NCBI RefSeq assembly: GCF_010183535.1
Contig: NC_071329.1
Location: forward strand, 3,162,001-3,226,000
DNA length: 64,000 nt
Direction of reading: 5' to 3'
Source of the DNA: Caenorhabditis remanei
Taxonomy: Eukaryota > Nematoda > Chromadorea > Rhabditida > Rhabditidae
The notes under the pieces were generated by a model. That model was not told where the DNA came from and made no database searches. It saw nothing but the letters and a program-made list of their open reading frames with translations. Below are positions 1 to 11,823 of this stretch, piece after piece. Made by a program: the position numbers and the translations under genes. The stretch's first letter is position 1; each line of letters begins with the position of its first letter.

Positions 1-20
1 TGTCAGAATCCGTGTTTCCA

Positions 21-374
21 CTAGGGCTTTTGATTTACTATTTTATTCAGCACTCTGTTTGTAAAAAATAATCTGCCTATTTTAGTTTTTGATTTCTTCC
101 ATCGGTAGGAGTGGCCACGCCTGGTTTTTGTGGGAGAGTAACTAAAGTAATTGTTGTGGTCGATTGCAATTTTACCTAGTAAAAGTTTTTGAAAAAATTT
201 TACGTCAAAATGTTCCCGCCGATCTTTGAGAGTTTGTAGGTTGTAGTCTATAAGGCGTTCAGAAGCATTCCTGTATTCTGAGTCCGTATTAAGAATTGTT
301 TTACGCGCCACTCGAAACATTACTCTTCTAGTGAAATTATTTTGAACCGCCTCTATGGATTTCATTGTTTTCAT
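21..374 (-). mobile_element. Fragment of a LINE-type (non-LTR) reverse transcriptase, C-terminal tail
   Basis: A 117-codon open frame shows the pattern found just downstream of the catalytic domain in non-LTR retrotransposon reverse transcriptases: an IEAVQNNFTRRV-like block (residues about 7-18), then a YNLQTLKDRRE block (44-54) and an FFQKLLLGKI block. The YADD catalytic core is not present, so this is only the 3' part of the element. It lies downstream of nrde-2 on the same strand. Recognition rests on motif memory. The clade (Jockey/CR1-like against RTE) is not resolved. Confidence 0.6.
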
Positions 375-1204
375 ATCCGTTGGGTTGGAAAATATATAAG
401 AATGATATCGGTATTTTCAGCCGTTTTTAGTCCTGAACACTGCGTTTCGCAGTGAAAAGTCTTAGTTTAGGGTCCAAGAACAGTAAAAATCAAAAATTTT
501 CGCTTAAAAAACGGTCAGAAATCCCATTTTTAATCAAAAAACTCATACTTTGGTGCCAAAAATTCAGATTATAGCCGAAATGCAGGACAAAAATAAAAAA
601 AATTTTTCGTTAATAATGGTAAAAATCTTCGATTTTCGCTAGAAAACTCATATTTCCAGCCAAAAAAACATCTCAAAATCTTAAAAATCTTTGATTCGTA
701 GCCAAAAAGACTAATTTTTCTCTAAAAAAACAGTCAAAAACCCGATTTTTACCCGAAAAACTCACTGTTTTCCAACTTAACGCCTAAATATCTCAGTTTG
801 GGGACCAAACACAGCCAAAAATCATGATTTTTTGCTGAAAAACAATCAGAAATACCGATTTTACTCAAAAAACTCATATTTTCAGCCAAAAACCTGTCAA
901 ATCTTAAAAATCTTTGTTTCGTAGCAAAAAAGTCTAATTTTTCACAAAAAAAAAAGCCAAAAAAACCCGATTATCACTCGAAAAACTCATTTCGAAAAAC
1001 AATTTCCAGCCAAAATTATCTCAAAAGCCTGAAAATCTTGTTAGTTTCATTGCCAACATCACAATTTTTCGCTAAAAAACCGGTTAGAAACCCCAAAATC
1101 TCAGTTTTGTGACCAAATATAGTCAAAAATCTAAATTTTTGACTCGAAAAACTCTTTTTTTGCTCTTAAAATCCCATTTTTAGTGTCAAAATTTCCAGAT
1201 TTTT
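375..1204. other. AT-rich spacer, no gene seen
   Basis: About 830 bases of degenerate words such as 'cgaaaaactcat', 'ccagccaaaa' and 'aaaatctttgattc' in loose tandem. No open frame, splice-framed exon or RNA gene is visible. If nrde-2 continues past the alternative donor at 1240 (see that entry), this stretch is intronic. Confidence 0.6.
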
Positions 1205-4200
1205 TCATTTTCTCCCATATTTCTCATTGTTTCTCATTACCTGATACTTTCTCAAATTGCCTCTCGACACATCCGTCACAATATGCTTCTTCAACACCCC
1301 ACACTCTGGCAACTCCATCGTCTCTCTCAGTTGATTCAACCTCTCCAGCCGTGTCTCCTCAGCGATTCCTCTCTCAAACCACGTCGTCAATTTCTCTCCA
1401 ACGATTAGAGCCATCGCATGTTTCATCCGTGGATAGTTCTCCAGAATCTTCTTAATCTCATCGTCATTCTCGAACACATCCTTCAAAAGTGTCACCATTT
1501 TCGCCGGTTTCATCTGATAATATATCATTTGACGGTCTCGATACTGAAATTTCATCTCAATCAGTGCCAACATGTATCGAATTAGAATCTGATCGAGAAC
1601 TCGTGGGCTTTTTTGAGTGATTTCATGCCGGTTATTGATCAGATACTTCAGAATCTTCTTGCCGACGTCGAGACACGCGGATTCAGAATATTGGGGTGTC
1701 GGATGGAAATTCGCGTGAGACGATGCGAACATATCACGCGGAATCCACTCGGAGATCACTTGTTCTGTCGTCGTGAAACAGCCGCTCTGCAATTTTATAA
1801 TTAAAAGTAAAATTGACTGAAAAATAAGGAAATTCTCCTTAAAAATTCCAAAAAAACACGAATTTTTAGCCCAAAAATTGCTTGAAAATCGTCATTTCTC
1901 TGGTGACCGACAGAGTTGCATGGAAGTGAAAATTTCTTATCCGAAAGTCGGAAGTCGGAAGTAAAATTCCTTATCCGGAAGTCGGAAGTGAAAAAACGCC
2001 CGGAAGTCGGAAGTCGGAAGTCGGAATTAGATTTTTTCGCAAATATTCAAAAACTCCAAGAGAAAAGATTATAAAATTGGCGGAAATCAGTGGAAAACTA
2101 GGTTTTGGATGAAGAAAAGCCAATTTTCTCTCCTTTTAGACCATTTTTTCAAGTATTTCTGCGAAATATACTTTTCGGAAATTCCACAGTTACGGAATGA
2201 CGGAAGTCGGAAATAAAATTCCTTATCCGGAAGTTGGAAGTCGGAAGTAAAATTCCTTATCCGGAAGTCGGAAGTGATTTTTCTTATCCGGAAGTCGGAA
2301 TTCCATGCAACTCTGGCCAGCACTTGTAAACTAGAAAGTTCTTTCACTTGCAACCGATGGCCTAGAAACCCAAATAGAAAAGTTCGGTCACCAGAGCACT
2401 TTTTAAGCATTTTTGTGCATATAAGAAATTTGGAGATCTTGCTCCTTTATCGGACCATAGGGTTGATGTTTTCGCACGAAAGGTTGTAAGAAAGAGTTTG
2501 TCCAAAAATTTTGTGCATTTTTGGGCTGAAAATTCGTGATTTTTGAGTGTTATCATGAGAATTTTCCTCATTTTTTTTGCATATGGATTCCCGAATTATA
2601 GGCAGTTTTCAGCAGAAAAGAAGAGAGTTTTTCAGCCAATTTTAGCTTCAATTATAAGGAAACATCATGTAAACATGAGAATTTCCATTTCTTTTTTGCA
2701 CACGCTGAAAATTCGTGTTTTTGGTGGAGATTTGAGTGTTATTATGAGAATTTCCATATTTTTCTGCACATTTTGCATATGGATTCCCGAATTATGGCAG
2801 TTTTCAGCAGAAAAAAAGGAGAGAATTCTCAGCCAATTCTAGCTTCAAATCAAAGTTGAGCGGAATGCGATTTTTGAAATGGCGGAAGGCGGAAGGCGGA
2901 ATGAAAAAATTGGCAAAAAGTGGCCTTATTGTAAAAAAAGCTTTTAAAAAAGGTTAAATCTGTATTAAATTTCATTTTTTTGGTAAAAATTTGTAGTTTT
3001 GCTGCAAAAAACTCAAAAATATCAGTAAATTCGAGTAGACGAAACAAATTTTTCAAGCTGATATCCTCCAGGCGGAAGGCGGAAAGCGGAAAGCGGAAAT
3101 AGGCAAACATTTAGCGGAAAGCGGAAGGCGGAATTCCGCTCAACTCTACTTCAAATATAAGAGTTTTGAGCATTTTTAAAGCATTTTTTCAGATTTTTTT
3201 CCCAAAATTTCAGCCAATTCCTTACCGAATGCATAAATTTGACACCCAACAGTTCCAACAATGGCTGTAAATAGTCCAAAAGCTCATAATGACACGACGA
3301 TCGGAACACTTTTAACGATGGATACTCGACAAGATCCCACAATTCGAATGACATCACATCTTCCTCATTCTTCGCCGCCTCTTGATACGCTTCCGAGTTT
3401 TTAAAGTCGACTCGCTTGCATTTCGCATCCAATTCCAACATTTTCCTCTCGAACGCCACCCATTTCTTCGATTTGCACGCTTCTCGACCGCCCAGATGCT
3501 CACGGACGTGGCATCTGAACTCGGCGAGCAGTGAGAAGTATCTGTCCTTCTCAAACTTCTGAATCGCCTCTTCTGTATACCGTACTTTGGCGTGATTCAG
3601 GCCACCGATTCCACCGTCATCGCCGATTCGGGGAAGTCCGGAATTCCAGAAATTCCGGAATGCTTCCTCACGTTCGCGGTGATCTTCGATGGCGGCGAAT
3701 CCAAGGTTATACTCCATCGTTGCCTAGAAATAATGGGATTTTTAGCACGAAATTTGAGTATTTTTCAGGGAAAAAACGGTAAAAACTGATATTTTTGGGA
3801 GGAAATTTAAGATTTTCAGCATGGAAATTCAGTATTTTTCAGAAAAACTGTCAAGGGAAGTCTTTGGAGACGCGGCTTTCAAACCATCTATAAATTCGGT
3901 TATAGGTATTTTCGACCACGGGGAGTCCATTTCTGCACTCAAAACTTGCTAAATGTCTCTCTGAACCGAGTTATGAGCTCTCAAACTTTAAACATTTTCG
4001 CATGGAATTCCAAATCGGCCGCATATACGCCACCGCGCTGTGCTTGAACGTTGCAAAAAATGCATACTAATCGCCGATTTGGAATTCCGTGTGAAAATGT
4101 TTAGAGTTTGAGAGCTCATAACTCGGTTCACAGAGACATTTAGCAAGTTTTGACTGCAGAAATGGACTCCCCGCGGTCGAAAATATCTATAAGCAAATTT

Positions 4201-7200
4201 ATAGGTCGTTTGAAAGTGGCGTCTCTAAAGATTTCCCTTGTGAGATTTTCGTGAAAAAAACAAAGATATTTTCGGCAAAGTACTCGGAATTTTCAGAAAA
4301 ACCGTAAAAATTGAGATTTTTAAGAGGAAATGGAAGATTTTCAGCACAAAAATTCAGTTTTTTTAAAGAAAAACTTAGATTCTTGAAATGGGGAAGTTGT
4401 CAACATTTTCAGTCAATTTTTGACACTTTTCATCCTGTGAAAAGTGGCAATAAACCATACTTGTCACGGGCCGGACCGGGCCGGGCCGAAATCAAGAAAA
4501 TGTTCGGCCCGGCCCGGCCCGCTCGGCCCGTTTTGAAATATTTTATGAAATATTTTTGAAAATTTGATGTTTTTTTGGAAATTTTTTGAAAAAAAAGTTT
4601 TTGAATAAAACTTCAAAATTCAATAAAAAGGTAAATATGTATGATAATTTAAGCATTTTTTCTCTAAATTTTCGAAAAATTTCAGAAAATTGTGTTACAA
4701 AATGAGTACACATTTTTGAATCCGGCCCGGCCCTTGGCGGCTCGGGCCGGGCCGAGCCGGGCAGGCCCGATTTTTGACAAGTATGCAATAAACTAATTTC
4801 AGAAATTCAGAGCATCAGATTCGGTTTTTGCAGAAAACTTACATATTTTCGATCATTTTTCAGCTCAGAATTCGAGAAAATATGTTTTTCTATGACATTT
4901 CAAAATTAATTTTAATCTTTATCGTATAATTACTGCGACTGAAACAAAAACGATTCTGATATCAAATTTCCAGCGGATATTTGGGGAAAAACGGATAATT
5001 CAGCTTTCTAAGGAGGCTCATATAGTCGTTTTGTCAAATTTTCGTGTGAATATTTTCTGTGGAAAAGGTACAAAATTTTCAGAAAAATGAAATTTCTGCT
5101 GAATTGCGAAAATCACTAATTTCGAGAAATTTTTTGCTTTAAAATCGCAATCTACTCATAGGCATAGTTGTCAAGGCCCGGGCTGGCCCGAAGGCCCGGC
5201 CCGGCTTCAAAAAATGACCCTTTTTTTTCCAATTTTTTTTCGAAATGTTTTCAATTTTTCATCGGAAATGTGACCATTTTTGACTATTTTTCAGAATTTC
5301 TTCTAATTCTGACTGATAGTCGAAAATTTGACTTTTTCGCGAAAAAATAAATTTGAAAATTTGACTTTCGCGCCAATTTGCCCGGGCCTTCGGGACGGGC
5401 CGGCCCCGATTTCGCTGACAAAGCCCGGCCCGGCCCGGCCCGGGCCTTGACAACTATGCTCATAGGCCTGTTTTCAGCCCCGAATTCTTCTATTATACAC
5501 GATTTTAAGTTTAAAATCGAATCTAAACGGAGAATCACATTTCTAAATTTCTCTGAAAATCCGGCATTTTCAGCTTTCAAAACCTCTAAATTCCCGGATT
5601 TTTAAGCTTAATCACCTGAATATTAGCCAACACCCTGGGTGTCTGTCCACAATGCAATAGCCATTTCAGATATCGAATATATACAGCCAAATGGAAATAC
5701 CGAAATGCAGGCCAATCTTTGACATGTCCAACATGCGATAGAAGCGTCTTATGGGCGAGTCCATCCACCTTCTTCAAACATAAATCGAATGCTTGATGCA
5801 GTCTTTCAGCATCATAAGCATTCGAATCATACTGTATATAGTCCAAGTACTTGACCCAAACCATCGGTTCATGCGGGAATTTCTCACAAATCATTCGGTA
5901 TTCCTCGAGAATTCTCTCCACATCCACATCGGTCTTCTTCATTAAATCACATTTCAGCAACTGCAATGTATGCACCATTCGACTCGCTTTAATCGCCTTC
6001 TCCACCATATCCAGATGACGTTCGGCGAGAGCTCGTGAATCAACTTTCATAAATGATCCCTTATTCTGTTCACTTTGCTCCTCTTCCAAATGAATCAACT
6101 CTTTGAGCGCATCGACGTCGGTGATATTGTTGCGATACGCTTGTTTCGCCACGTTGATTCGATCGATGAATGCGTCCGTTTGGAAGGCGCTGTCCGCGTC
6201 GAGTGGCGCGTCGTCCTGCAAGAATTTCAATCAATTTTTGGATTTTGCCATACATGAATGAAAAGTCCGCAATTTCAGGGAAAAGCTTTTTTCGACCTCG
6301 AATGGCTCCGGGACGTTTCGCAGCCGTGAGCTCCACAGCCTGAGGCTCCAATGATGAAAGTTGGTCAGAATTTTCTGAAGTATCAGAATCTGAAAAAAAT
6401 GACTTCAGTCTTCCTTTAATTCCGTCAAAAATCAAAAATTCCTTGATACGGAATCCATACGTGTTTTTTTTGTATGGAATTGCAGACTTTTTAGGTCGAA
6501 AAAACTATTTTTAAAATAATTTTGGTCATTTTCAAGGAATTTATGTCATTTTGAAGAGATTTACGTCAATTTTCAAGGAATTTAGGTCATAGAATTGTAA
6601 TTTTAATGGTATTCGAGAGGTTTCGGGACATTTCGCAGCCAGACATTTCGCAGCCGTGAGCTCCACAGCCTCAAGTGGACCGTTTTTTCAGTGATAACTT
6701 GACTTTTTCAGATAATTAATTGTTTGAGAAGTTATATAGAACAATTTTTGTGATTTTGAATAAGGGGACCACGAGAAATTTTGCCCAAAAAAACCACAAA
6801 AAATTTTGTTGAAAAATATCAAAAAATAGGTTTTTCTCGTAGAAGTAGTCGTACAAACAGAAAGTTTAGTTTCAGAAAATGACGAAAACCACTATTTCTA
6901 CGAGAAAAACCTATTTTTTCATATTTTTCAACAAAAGTTTTTTTTGTGGTTTTTTTGGACAAAATTTCTCGTGGTCCCCTTATTCAAAATCACAAAAATT
7001 GTTCTATATAACTTCTCAAACAATTAATTATCTGAAAAAGTCAAGTTATCACTGAAAAAACGGTCCACTTGAGGCTGTGGAGCTCACGGCTGCGAAATGT
7101 CCCGAAACCTCTCGAATACCATTAAAATTACAATTCTATGACCTAAATTCCTTGAAAATTGACGTAAATCTCTTCAAAATGACATAAATTCCTTGAAAAT

Positions 7201-10200
7201 GACCAAAATTATTTTAAAAATAGTTTTTTCGACCTAAAAAGTCTGCAATTCCATACAAAAAAAAACACGTATGGATTCCGTATCAAGGAATTTTTGATTT
7301 TTGACGGAATTAAAGGAAGACTGAAGTCATTTTTTTCAGATTCTGATACTTCAGAAAATTCTGACCAACTTTCATCATTGGAGCATGTGCAAAAAATCGC
7401 TCTAAACACCCTAAATTCCCGGCTCAAAAGGAGCCTAGATGGAACAGTTTTCACACGCGAATTTTTTCCATCGTGTAGTCCTCTCGGACAAAATTATCTC
7501 ACAATTCCTCGTTTTCTCGCTTTTTTTCAACAAAACTTTGTGTATTTTCGATTTATATCATAAAAAAGAAGAAAAACACGAAATTTTGGTGAAAAATCGA
7601 GGAATCGAGAAATAAAAAGAAATTATTTTGTCCGAGAGGACTACACGGGGGCAAAAAAGGGAAACGCGTGGGAAAACTCTTCCACCTAGGCTCCTTTCGA
7701 GCCGGGAAAACGTGAATTTAGGGCGTTTAGAGTGATTTTTAGCACATACTCTAATGATTAAAGTTGTTTAGAATCTAAAATAAACAAATATGACTTCAGT
7801 CCTCCTTTAAAAACTTAATTCCTGTTTTATTTTGAATGGACAAAATGGGAATTCTGGAAGTCAAAATGTTTGAATTAAGAGAAAAGAGGATTACTGTATA
7901 TGAAGGGAACTAAATAATATACCGAAAATGAAGCGAAAAACTTAAAATTCTGACATTTTTCAGCCGAAAACCCGAATTTTTTAGTATGATTTTAGCCAAA
8001 ATTCTCGGAATTTCAGTTTTCCGATAATCCTCCTTTGCTAAAATCTAAAATTCCGGGAAATCGAAATCCCGGAAATCAGAAATTCCGGAATCCAGTATTT
8101 CGAAAATCCAAAACTCGGGGAATTCAGAATTCTGGAAATCCGAAATTCCGGTATTTCGCCAAAAAATCAATTCAAAAAATCGATTTTTCGACTGAAAAAT
8201 GTTAAAATTTTCAGTTTTTTACTCTATTTTCCGTCCAAACTCCTAACCTGATTCAAAATATCCTTCTTTTGCACCAATTTCCAATACCCTTCCGCCGGTT
8301 TCTTCGTTTTTCTGAAGTACTTTTCACTTGGCACATGAGCGGCCGCTTCCGCCAGTTGTTTGTAGAATTCACGACATTCGCCGAGCTCTTTCTTCACTTT
8401 TCTCACTTCGCCGGCGTAAAGATTCTGCAATTTTTTTTTTGAAAATTGATGAGTAGTAAGTGCGCTCCATCGTAAACGAGAGTTTTCCTCGAGCCGAAAC
8501 AGATTTTTACCGTTTTTAGCTATTTTTCCTTCAAATTTATCAAAAAAATTACAAAAAATAGCGCAAAAATAGTCAGAATAACTGTCGGCAGAGCAAGTGC
8601 GCTCTACCGGCTCCATTACTTACCTCAAATAGATTGTGCTCTTTTTCGAGTCCAAGAATCTGATAGCATCCAAGATACATTGAAGCGACTTCTCGTTTTG
8701 GACATCCCAATGTATAGTTTTCCGGATCGAATTTCGTGTCACGGACTGCAAAAATTGTTTTTTTTTGTATTGAAATGTTAGCACTCTTACAACTGCGCTC
8801 TACCGAAACGTCCCTGAAAAATGTCTCTTTTTCTCTGCGTCTCTCAATTTTGCACACTATTTTTTTCGATTTCGGTAGAGCGCAGTTGTAATAAATGTGT
8901 ATAATAGCACGGCACGCTTCTTACAACCGCGCTCTACCGAAATCGAAGAAAATTGTGTGCCAAATTGAGAGATTCAGAGAAAAAGAGACATTTTTCAAGG
9001 GGGAATAACATTTTCAATCAAAATTTTGCCAAAAAATAGATGATTTTTCGATTTTTTGTGGTAAAATCGGGTCATTTTCAATGAAGAAACTCTTAAAAAT
9101 GGATTTTCTAACTAAAAAACACGTTTTTCGATAAGAAATACCACTTTTCTGAGTCAAAAATTCAACTTCTAATCGATTTGCTGACCAAAAAACCGACTTT
9201 TTGAGCAGAAATGCAAATTTTCAATCATTTTCCCGATTTAAAAACTGATTTTTTGTTCAAAAATAGGTTTTTCCAATCGATTTTCCCGTTTAAAAATCGG
9301 TTTTCTCTTCATTTTAGGAGTTAAAAACGGATTTTGTACTAATTTTTGGGTCTGAAATATCAATTTCCGACTGGAAAAATGACTAAAAAACGATTTTTGG
9401 ACGAAAAATTCACTTTTAACTGATTTTTTTTACCAAAAATAGGAAATTTCCCCTTTTGAAAATCGCTTTTTCCACTAGAAACTTCACTTTTTACTCATTT
9501 TCGGGTGTGAAATACCAATTTTCGACTGGAAAAATCACTAAAAAACGACTTTTTGGGCAAAAATTTTTTGCTTTTCGATCGAAATTTTGCAAGATTTTCT
9601 GTTTAAAACCCTGTTTTTTTGACCAAAAATCGGCTTTTCTCTTCATTTTAGGAGTTAAAAACGGATTTTTGGCTCAATTTCGGGTCTAAAATTTCAATTT
9701 TCGACTGAAAAAATCGAAAAATTCACAATTTTCCGTTCAAAACTCACTCAAAATCTGTGCACTCAAATCTAAAATCTCATAATCCTCTTTCAGCGTCAAA
9801 AACTCGTATTTCGGCCGTTTAACCGCCGATTTTCGTTTGGGCGACTCTCTTCTACTGCTTCTTCTACTGCTTCTGGAATCAGAATCCGACGACGAGGATT
9901 CTGAAGACGATGAATGGCGATGACGTCTGCTCTTCTTGCTCTTTTTCTTTTTACGGCTATCATCACTTCTATCTCTTCTGGAGTCACCACGACGTCTTCT
10001 GGAGCTCTCACGACTTCTGGAACGACGTCTACTACTGTACGATGATGAGGCAGCAGAAGACGTCGGACGTCCCCACGATTCTGAATCCACTTCCATCGGT
10101 TCGTCGGAATACGGATTACGGGCGGGACGGTCGGGGAATGTGTGGAAGGAATTGGCCGGTGGAATTCTGGCGGTGGTACTCTTACGACTTCTGGAAGATT

Positions 10201-11823
10201 TTTGCGTTTTTGATGGGAAAATAAGTGAAAAATCGGCGATTTTAGTTAAAAATTGTGTTTTTTGTAAAAATTAGGCCGAAAAATAGGTTTTTGAGGGCGT
10301 TTCCAGTGAGAAAATGGTAAAAAATCGGCGATTTTAGGTAAAAATTGTCATTTTCTGTGAAATTTAATTCAAAAAGTGGGTTTTCAGGTCGTTCTCGATA
10401 AGAAAATAGTGAAAAATCGGCGATTTTCGTTAAAAATTGTCATTTTTGTGAAATTTAGTTCAAAAAATGGGGTTTTGAGCGCGTTTACGATGAGAAAATA
10501 GTGAAAAATCGGCGATTTTAGTTAAAAATTCAGTTTTTTTGTGAAATTTAGTTCGAAAAATGGGTTTTTGAGGGCGTTTTCGGTGAGAAAATAGTGAAAA
10601 ATCGGCAATTTTAGTTAAAAATTCAGTTTTTTTGTGAAAATTAGTTCGAAAAAAAGGGTTTTCAGGGCATTTTTGAAGAGAAAAAAGTGAAAAATAAAAA
10701 ATTTTAGAAAAAATTGTGATTTTTCGTAAAATTTAGCTTAAAAAATGGGTTTTTGAGGGCGTTTTCGGTGAGAAAATAGTGAAAAATAAGGTATTTTCGT
10801 TAAAAATTGTGATTTTTTGTGAAATTTTGTTTAATTGGCTCAAAAAGGCTTGTTTCAAGGGATTCTTTGGTGGGAAAACAGTCAAAAATTGCTGAATTTC
10901 GATTGAAATTTCAGATTTTTACGGTTTTTTTTCTGAAAAAAGTTGAAGATTTGCTCCAGTTTTTCGAGTTTTTCAGTTTTTTGCATTTTTTGAGCTGAAA
11001 TTTTGTATTTCCAGCTTGAAAAATTAAATTTTTACCCGTTTCTACATTCTTTTGTCCGAAATTCGCATATCTGATTGAAAAACTCGATTTTTATGGAAAA
11101 AATCGATAAAACCAGTCGAAATCAATGAAAACAACTGTAAAAATGTGGGTTTTTCACCGCAAATGTCTAAATTTCACTTTTATTGCCAAAATTTCCAAGT
11201 TTCGTCATAAAATTCTGCTCAGAATCGTAAAAATTTCAGTTTTACTGAAAAAATTCCATATTTTTATGCTCAAACTTGATTTTTTCCCAATTTTTCGGAT
11301 TTTTTATCGATTTTTCCTCCTGAATTCAATTTTCGCACTCAAAACTATGTTTAACTAACCCATAACCCGGTTTCAACTTCTCCGGAAGTGTGAAAACGTG
11401 TTCAGCGGCGACTTGCTGATTAGGCTCCAGTTTCATCTGAAAATTACTCGATTTTTCTCAAATTTTCAGCATTTTTTCTTCAATACCCTCACTCCGCCAC
11501 ACTCATCATCACTAGAGCTCTCTCCATACCCGCATTGCTGAAAAACCGCGTCCTCATTCTCTTGTGCCAACTGATTTTTTTTCGTTTATCAGATTTTTTT
11601 TCTGAAAAACGAAATTTTAGATGTTTTTCAATAGAAAAAAGATAATTACAGCTTGTATTTGAACCGCATAACGTGTTCTCGAGTTGAGATCGTTGGAGGG
11701 TCCGGGAATTTCTGAAAAAAAACTTATTTTTTTATTTTTCAGAAATTTTTTTCAAACTAAATTTTTTATTCAAAACTTACGTTTCGACGGTCCACCACCG
11801 CCCGCATTATACGCCGGGAACAT
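1205..11823 (-). CDS. nrde-2: NRDE-2 orthologue (NRDE2 family), nuclear RNAi / RNA surveillance protein
   Basis: Ten exons fit with all GT-AG junctions in phase: 11823-11781, 11711-11650, 11570-11493, 11436-11360, 10190-9748, 8745-8624, 8424-8248, 6215-5616, 3723-3226, 1786-1205, about 893 residues. Visible parts are a short acidic N-terminus, an Arg/Ser- and Lys-rich stretch in exon 5 (SRRRSRSRESSRRRR type), then helical HAT-like repeats in exons 8-10. Exon 8 aligns by eye with the human NRDE2 region 'FNRRVRENP...', and FWNSGLPRIGDDGG in exon 9 matches human FWDSGEPRAGEKGA. In C. elegans NRDE-2 acts with the Argonaute NRDE-3 on nascent transcripts; human NRDE2 binds the exosome helicase MTR4. 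The 3' end is uncertain: a good donor (ATCAG/gtaatg) at 1241/1240 would remove the in-frame stop, and the human protein is longer, so more exons may lie to the left. An extra exon inside the 6216-8247 intron is possible but did not fit in phase. Confidence 0.88.
1911..2315. mobile_element. Fold-back word-array element (hAT-like ends), word CGGAAGT
   Basis: The ends are inverted copies of CAGAGTTGCATGGAA. Next to each end are arrays of CGGAAGT, and the core is AT-rich. The architecture is shared with the elements at 2851, 4456, 5163, 14812, 17060, 17649, 51941 and 60109. Unlike those, the flanking 8-mers (gtgaccga and gccagcac) do not match. It lies inside an outer inverted pair CTCTGGTGACCGA (about 1898 and 2386), so later rearrangement is likely. 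It sits in the last nrde-2 intron. Confidence 0.55.
2851..3148. mobile_element. Fold-back word-array element (hAT-like), word CGGAAGG
   Basis: Inverted ends CAAAGTTGAGCGG / CCGCTCAACTCTA, with arrays of GGCGGAAGG and GCGGAAAG inside both ends and an AT-rich core. It is flanked on both sides by the perfect 8-bp direct repeat CTTCAAAT (2843-2850 and 3149-3156), the target duplication length typical of hAT transposons. No coding capacity. In the last nrde-2 intron. Confidence 0.8.
3842..4245. repeat. Imperfect palindrome (fold-back MITE-like)
   Basis: Two arms of about 190 bases are reverse complements: TCAAGGGAAGTCTTTGGAGA on the left pairs with TCTCTAAAGATTTCCCTTG on the right, and GAGTTATGAGCTCTCAAAC pairs with GTTTGAGAGCTCATAACTC. 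The centre, near 4040, holds the only GC-rich unpaired part. No open frame. It lies in the intron between nrde-2 exons 8 and 9. Confidence 0.75.
4456..4785. mobile_element. Fold-back word-array element (hAT-like), word GGCCCGG
   Basis: Ends CATACTTGTCA / TGACAAGTATG. Arrays of GGGCCGG / CCGGCCC lie just inside both ends around an AT-rich core. Perfect 8-bp target duplication CAATAAAC at 4448-4455 and 4786-4793. No coding sequence. Inserted in an nrde-2 intron. Confidence 0.85.
5163..5458. mobile_element. Fold-back word-array element (hAT-like), word GGCCCGG
   Basis: Ends CATAGTTGTCAAGGCCCGG and its reverse complement, long CCCGG/CCGGG arrays, and an AT-rich core that starts with TCAAAAAATGA as in the sister elements. 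Perfect 8-bp duplication CTCATAGG at 5155-5162 and 5459-5466. Inserted in the intron about 150 bases beyond the end of nrde-2 exon 8. Confidence 0.87.
6347..7384. repeat. 1-kb near-perfect palindrome in nrde-2 intron
   Basis: The left arm runs from CTCCAATGATGAAAGTTGG and the right arm ends CCAACTTTCATCATTGGAG. Pairing is almost continuous through to a centre near 6870, with only a short loop. The outer part carries the ACTTCAGTC(C/T)TCCTTTAA motif also found in the fold-backs at 7395, 15303, 17960 and 39830. Near-identity of the arms implies a young inverted duplication. No protein is encoded. Confidence 0.85.
7395..7800. repeat. Fold-back element with GACTTCAGTCCTCCTTTAA end
   Basis: Arms pair AGCCTAGATGGAA... 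with ...TTCCACCTAGGCT and TAGTCCTCTCGGACAA with TTGTCCGAGAGGACTA. The right end carries GACTTCAGTCCTCCTTTAA. Related sequence recurs in atad-3 intron 2 (15303-16101) and SZT2 intron 13 (39830-40030). It directly abuts the 1-kb palindrome on its left, so the two may be one compound insertion. Confidence 0.7.
8780..8992. repeat. Hairpin repeat with CGCTCTACCGAAA arms, about 1.5 copies
   Basis: TTACAACTGCGCTCTACCG at 8787 is the reverse complement of the sequence ending at about 8893, forming a hairpin of about 107 bases. A second left arm follows at 8920-8992 with the same AAATTGAGAGA and AAAAAGAGACATTTTTCA words. Intronic, no coding sequence. Confidence 0.6.
10205..10830. repeat. Tandem array, about 92-bp unit, seven copies
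   Basis: The phrase GTGAAAAATCGGCGATTTTA recurs near 10222, 10315, 10410, 10500 and 10588, with two more diverged copies to 10830. Between them lie GGGTTTTTGAGGGCGTTTTC phrases. The array fills the intron immediately before the SR-rich nrde-2 exon 5. Confidence 0.75.

Noticed and set aside
2087..3110. Minus-strand frames in 2.0-3.1 kb
   Set aside because: They are by-products of the CGGAAGT and CGGAAGG arrays and lack splice signals.
6275..6346. Possible extra nrde-2 exon (ELTAAKRPGAIRG)
   Set aside because: No donor keeps phase with exon 8, and the segment belongs to a repeat also found at about 6640 and 7080.
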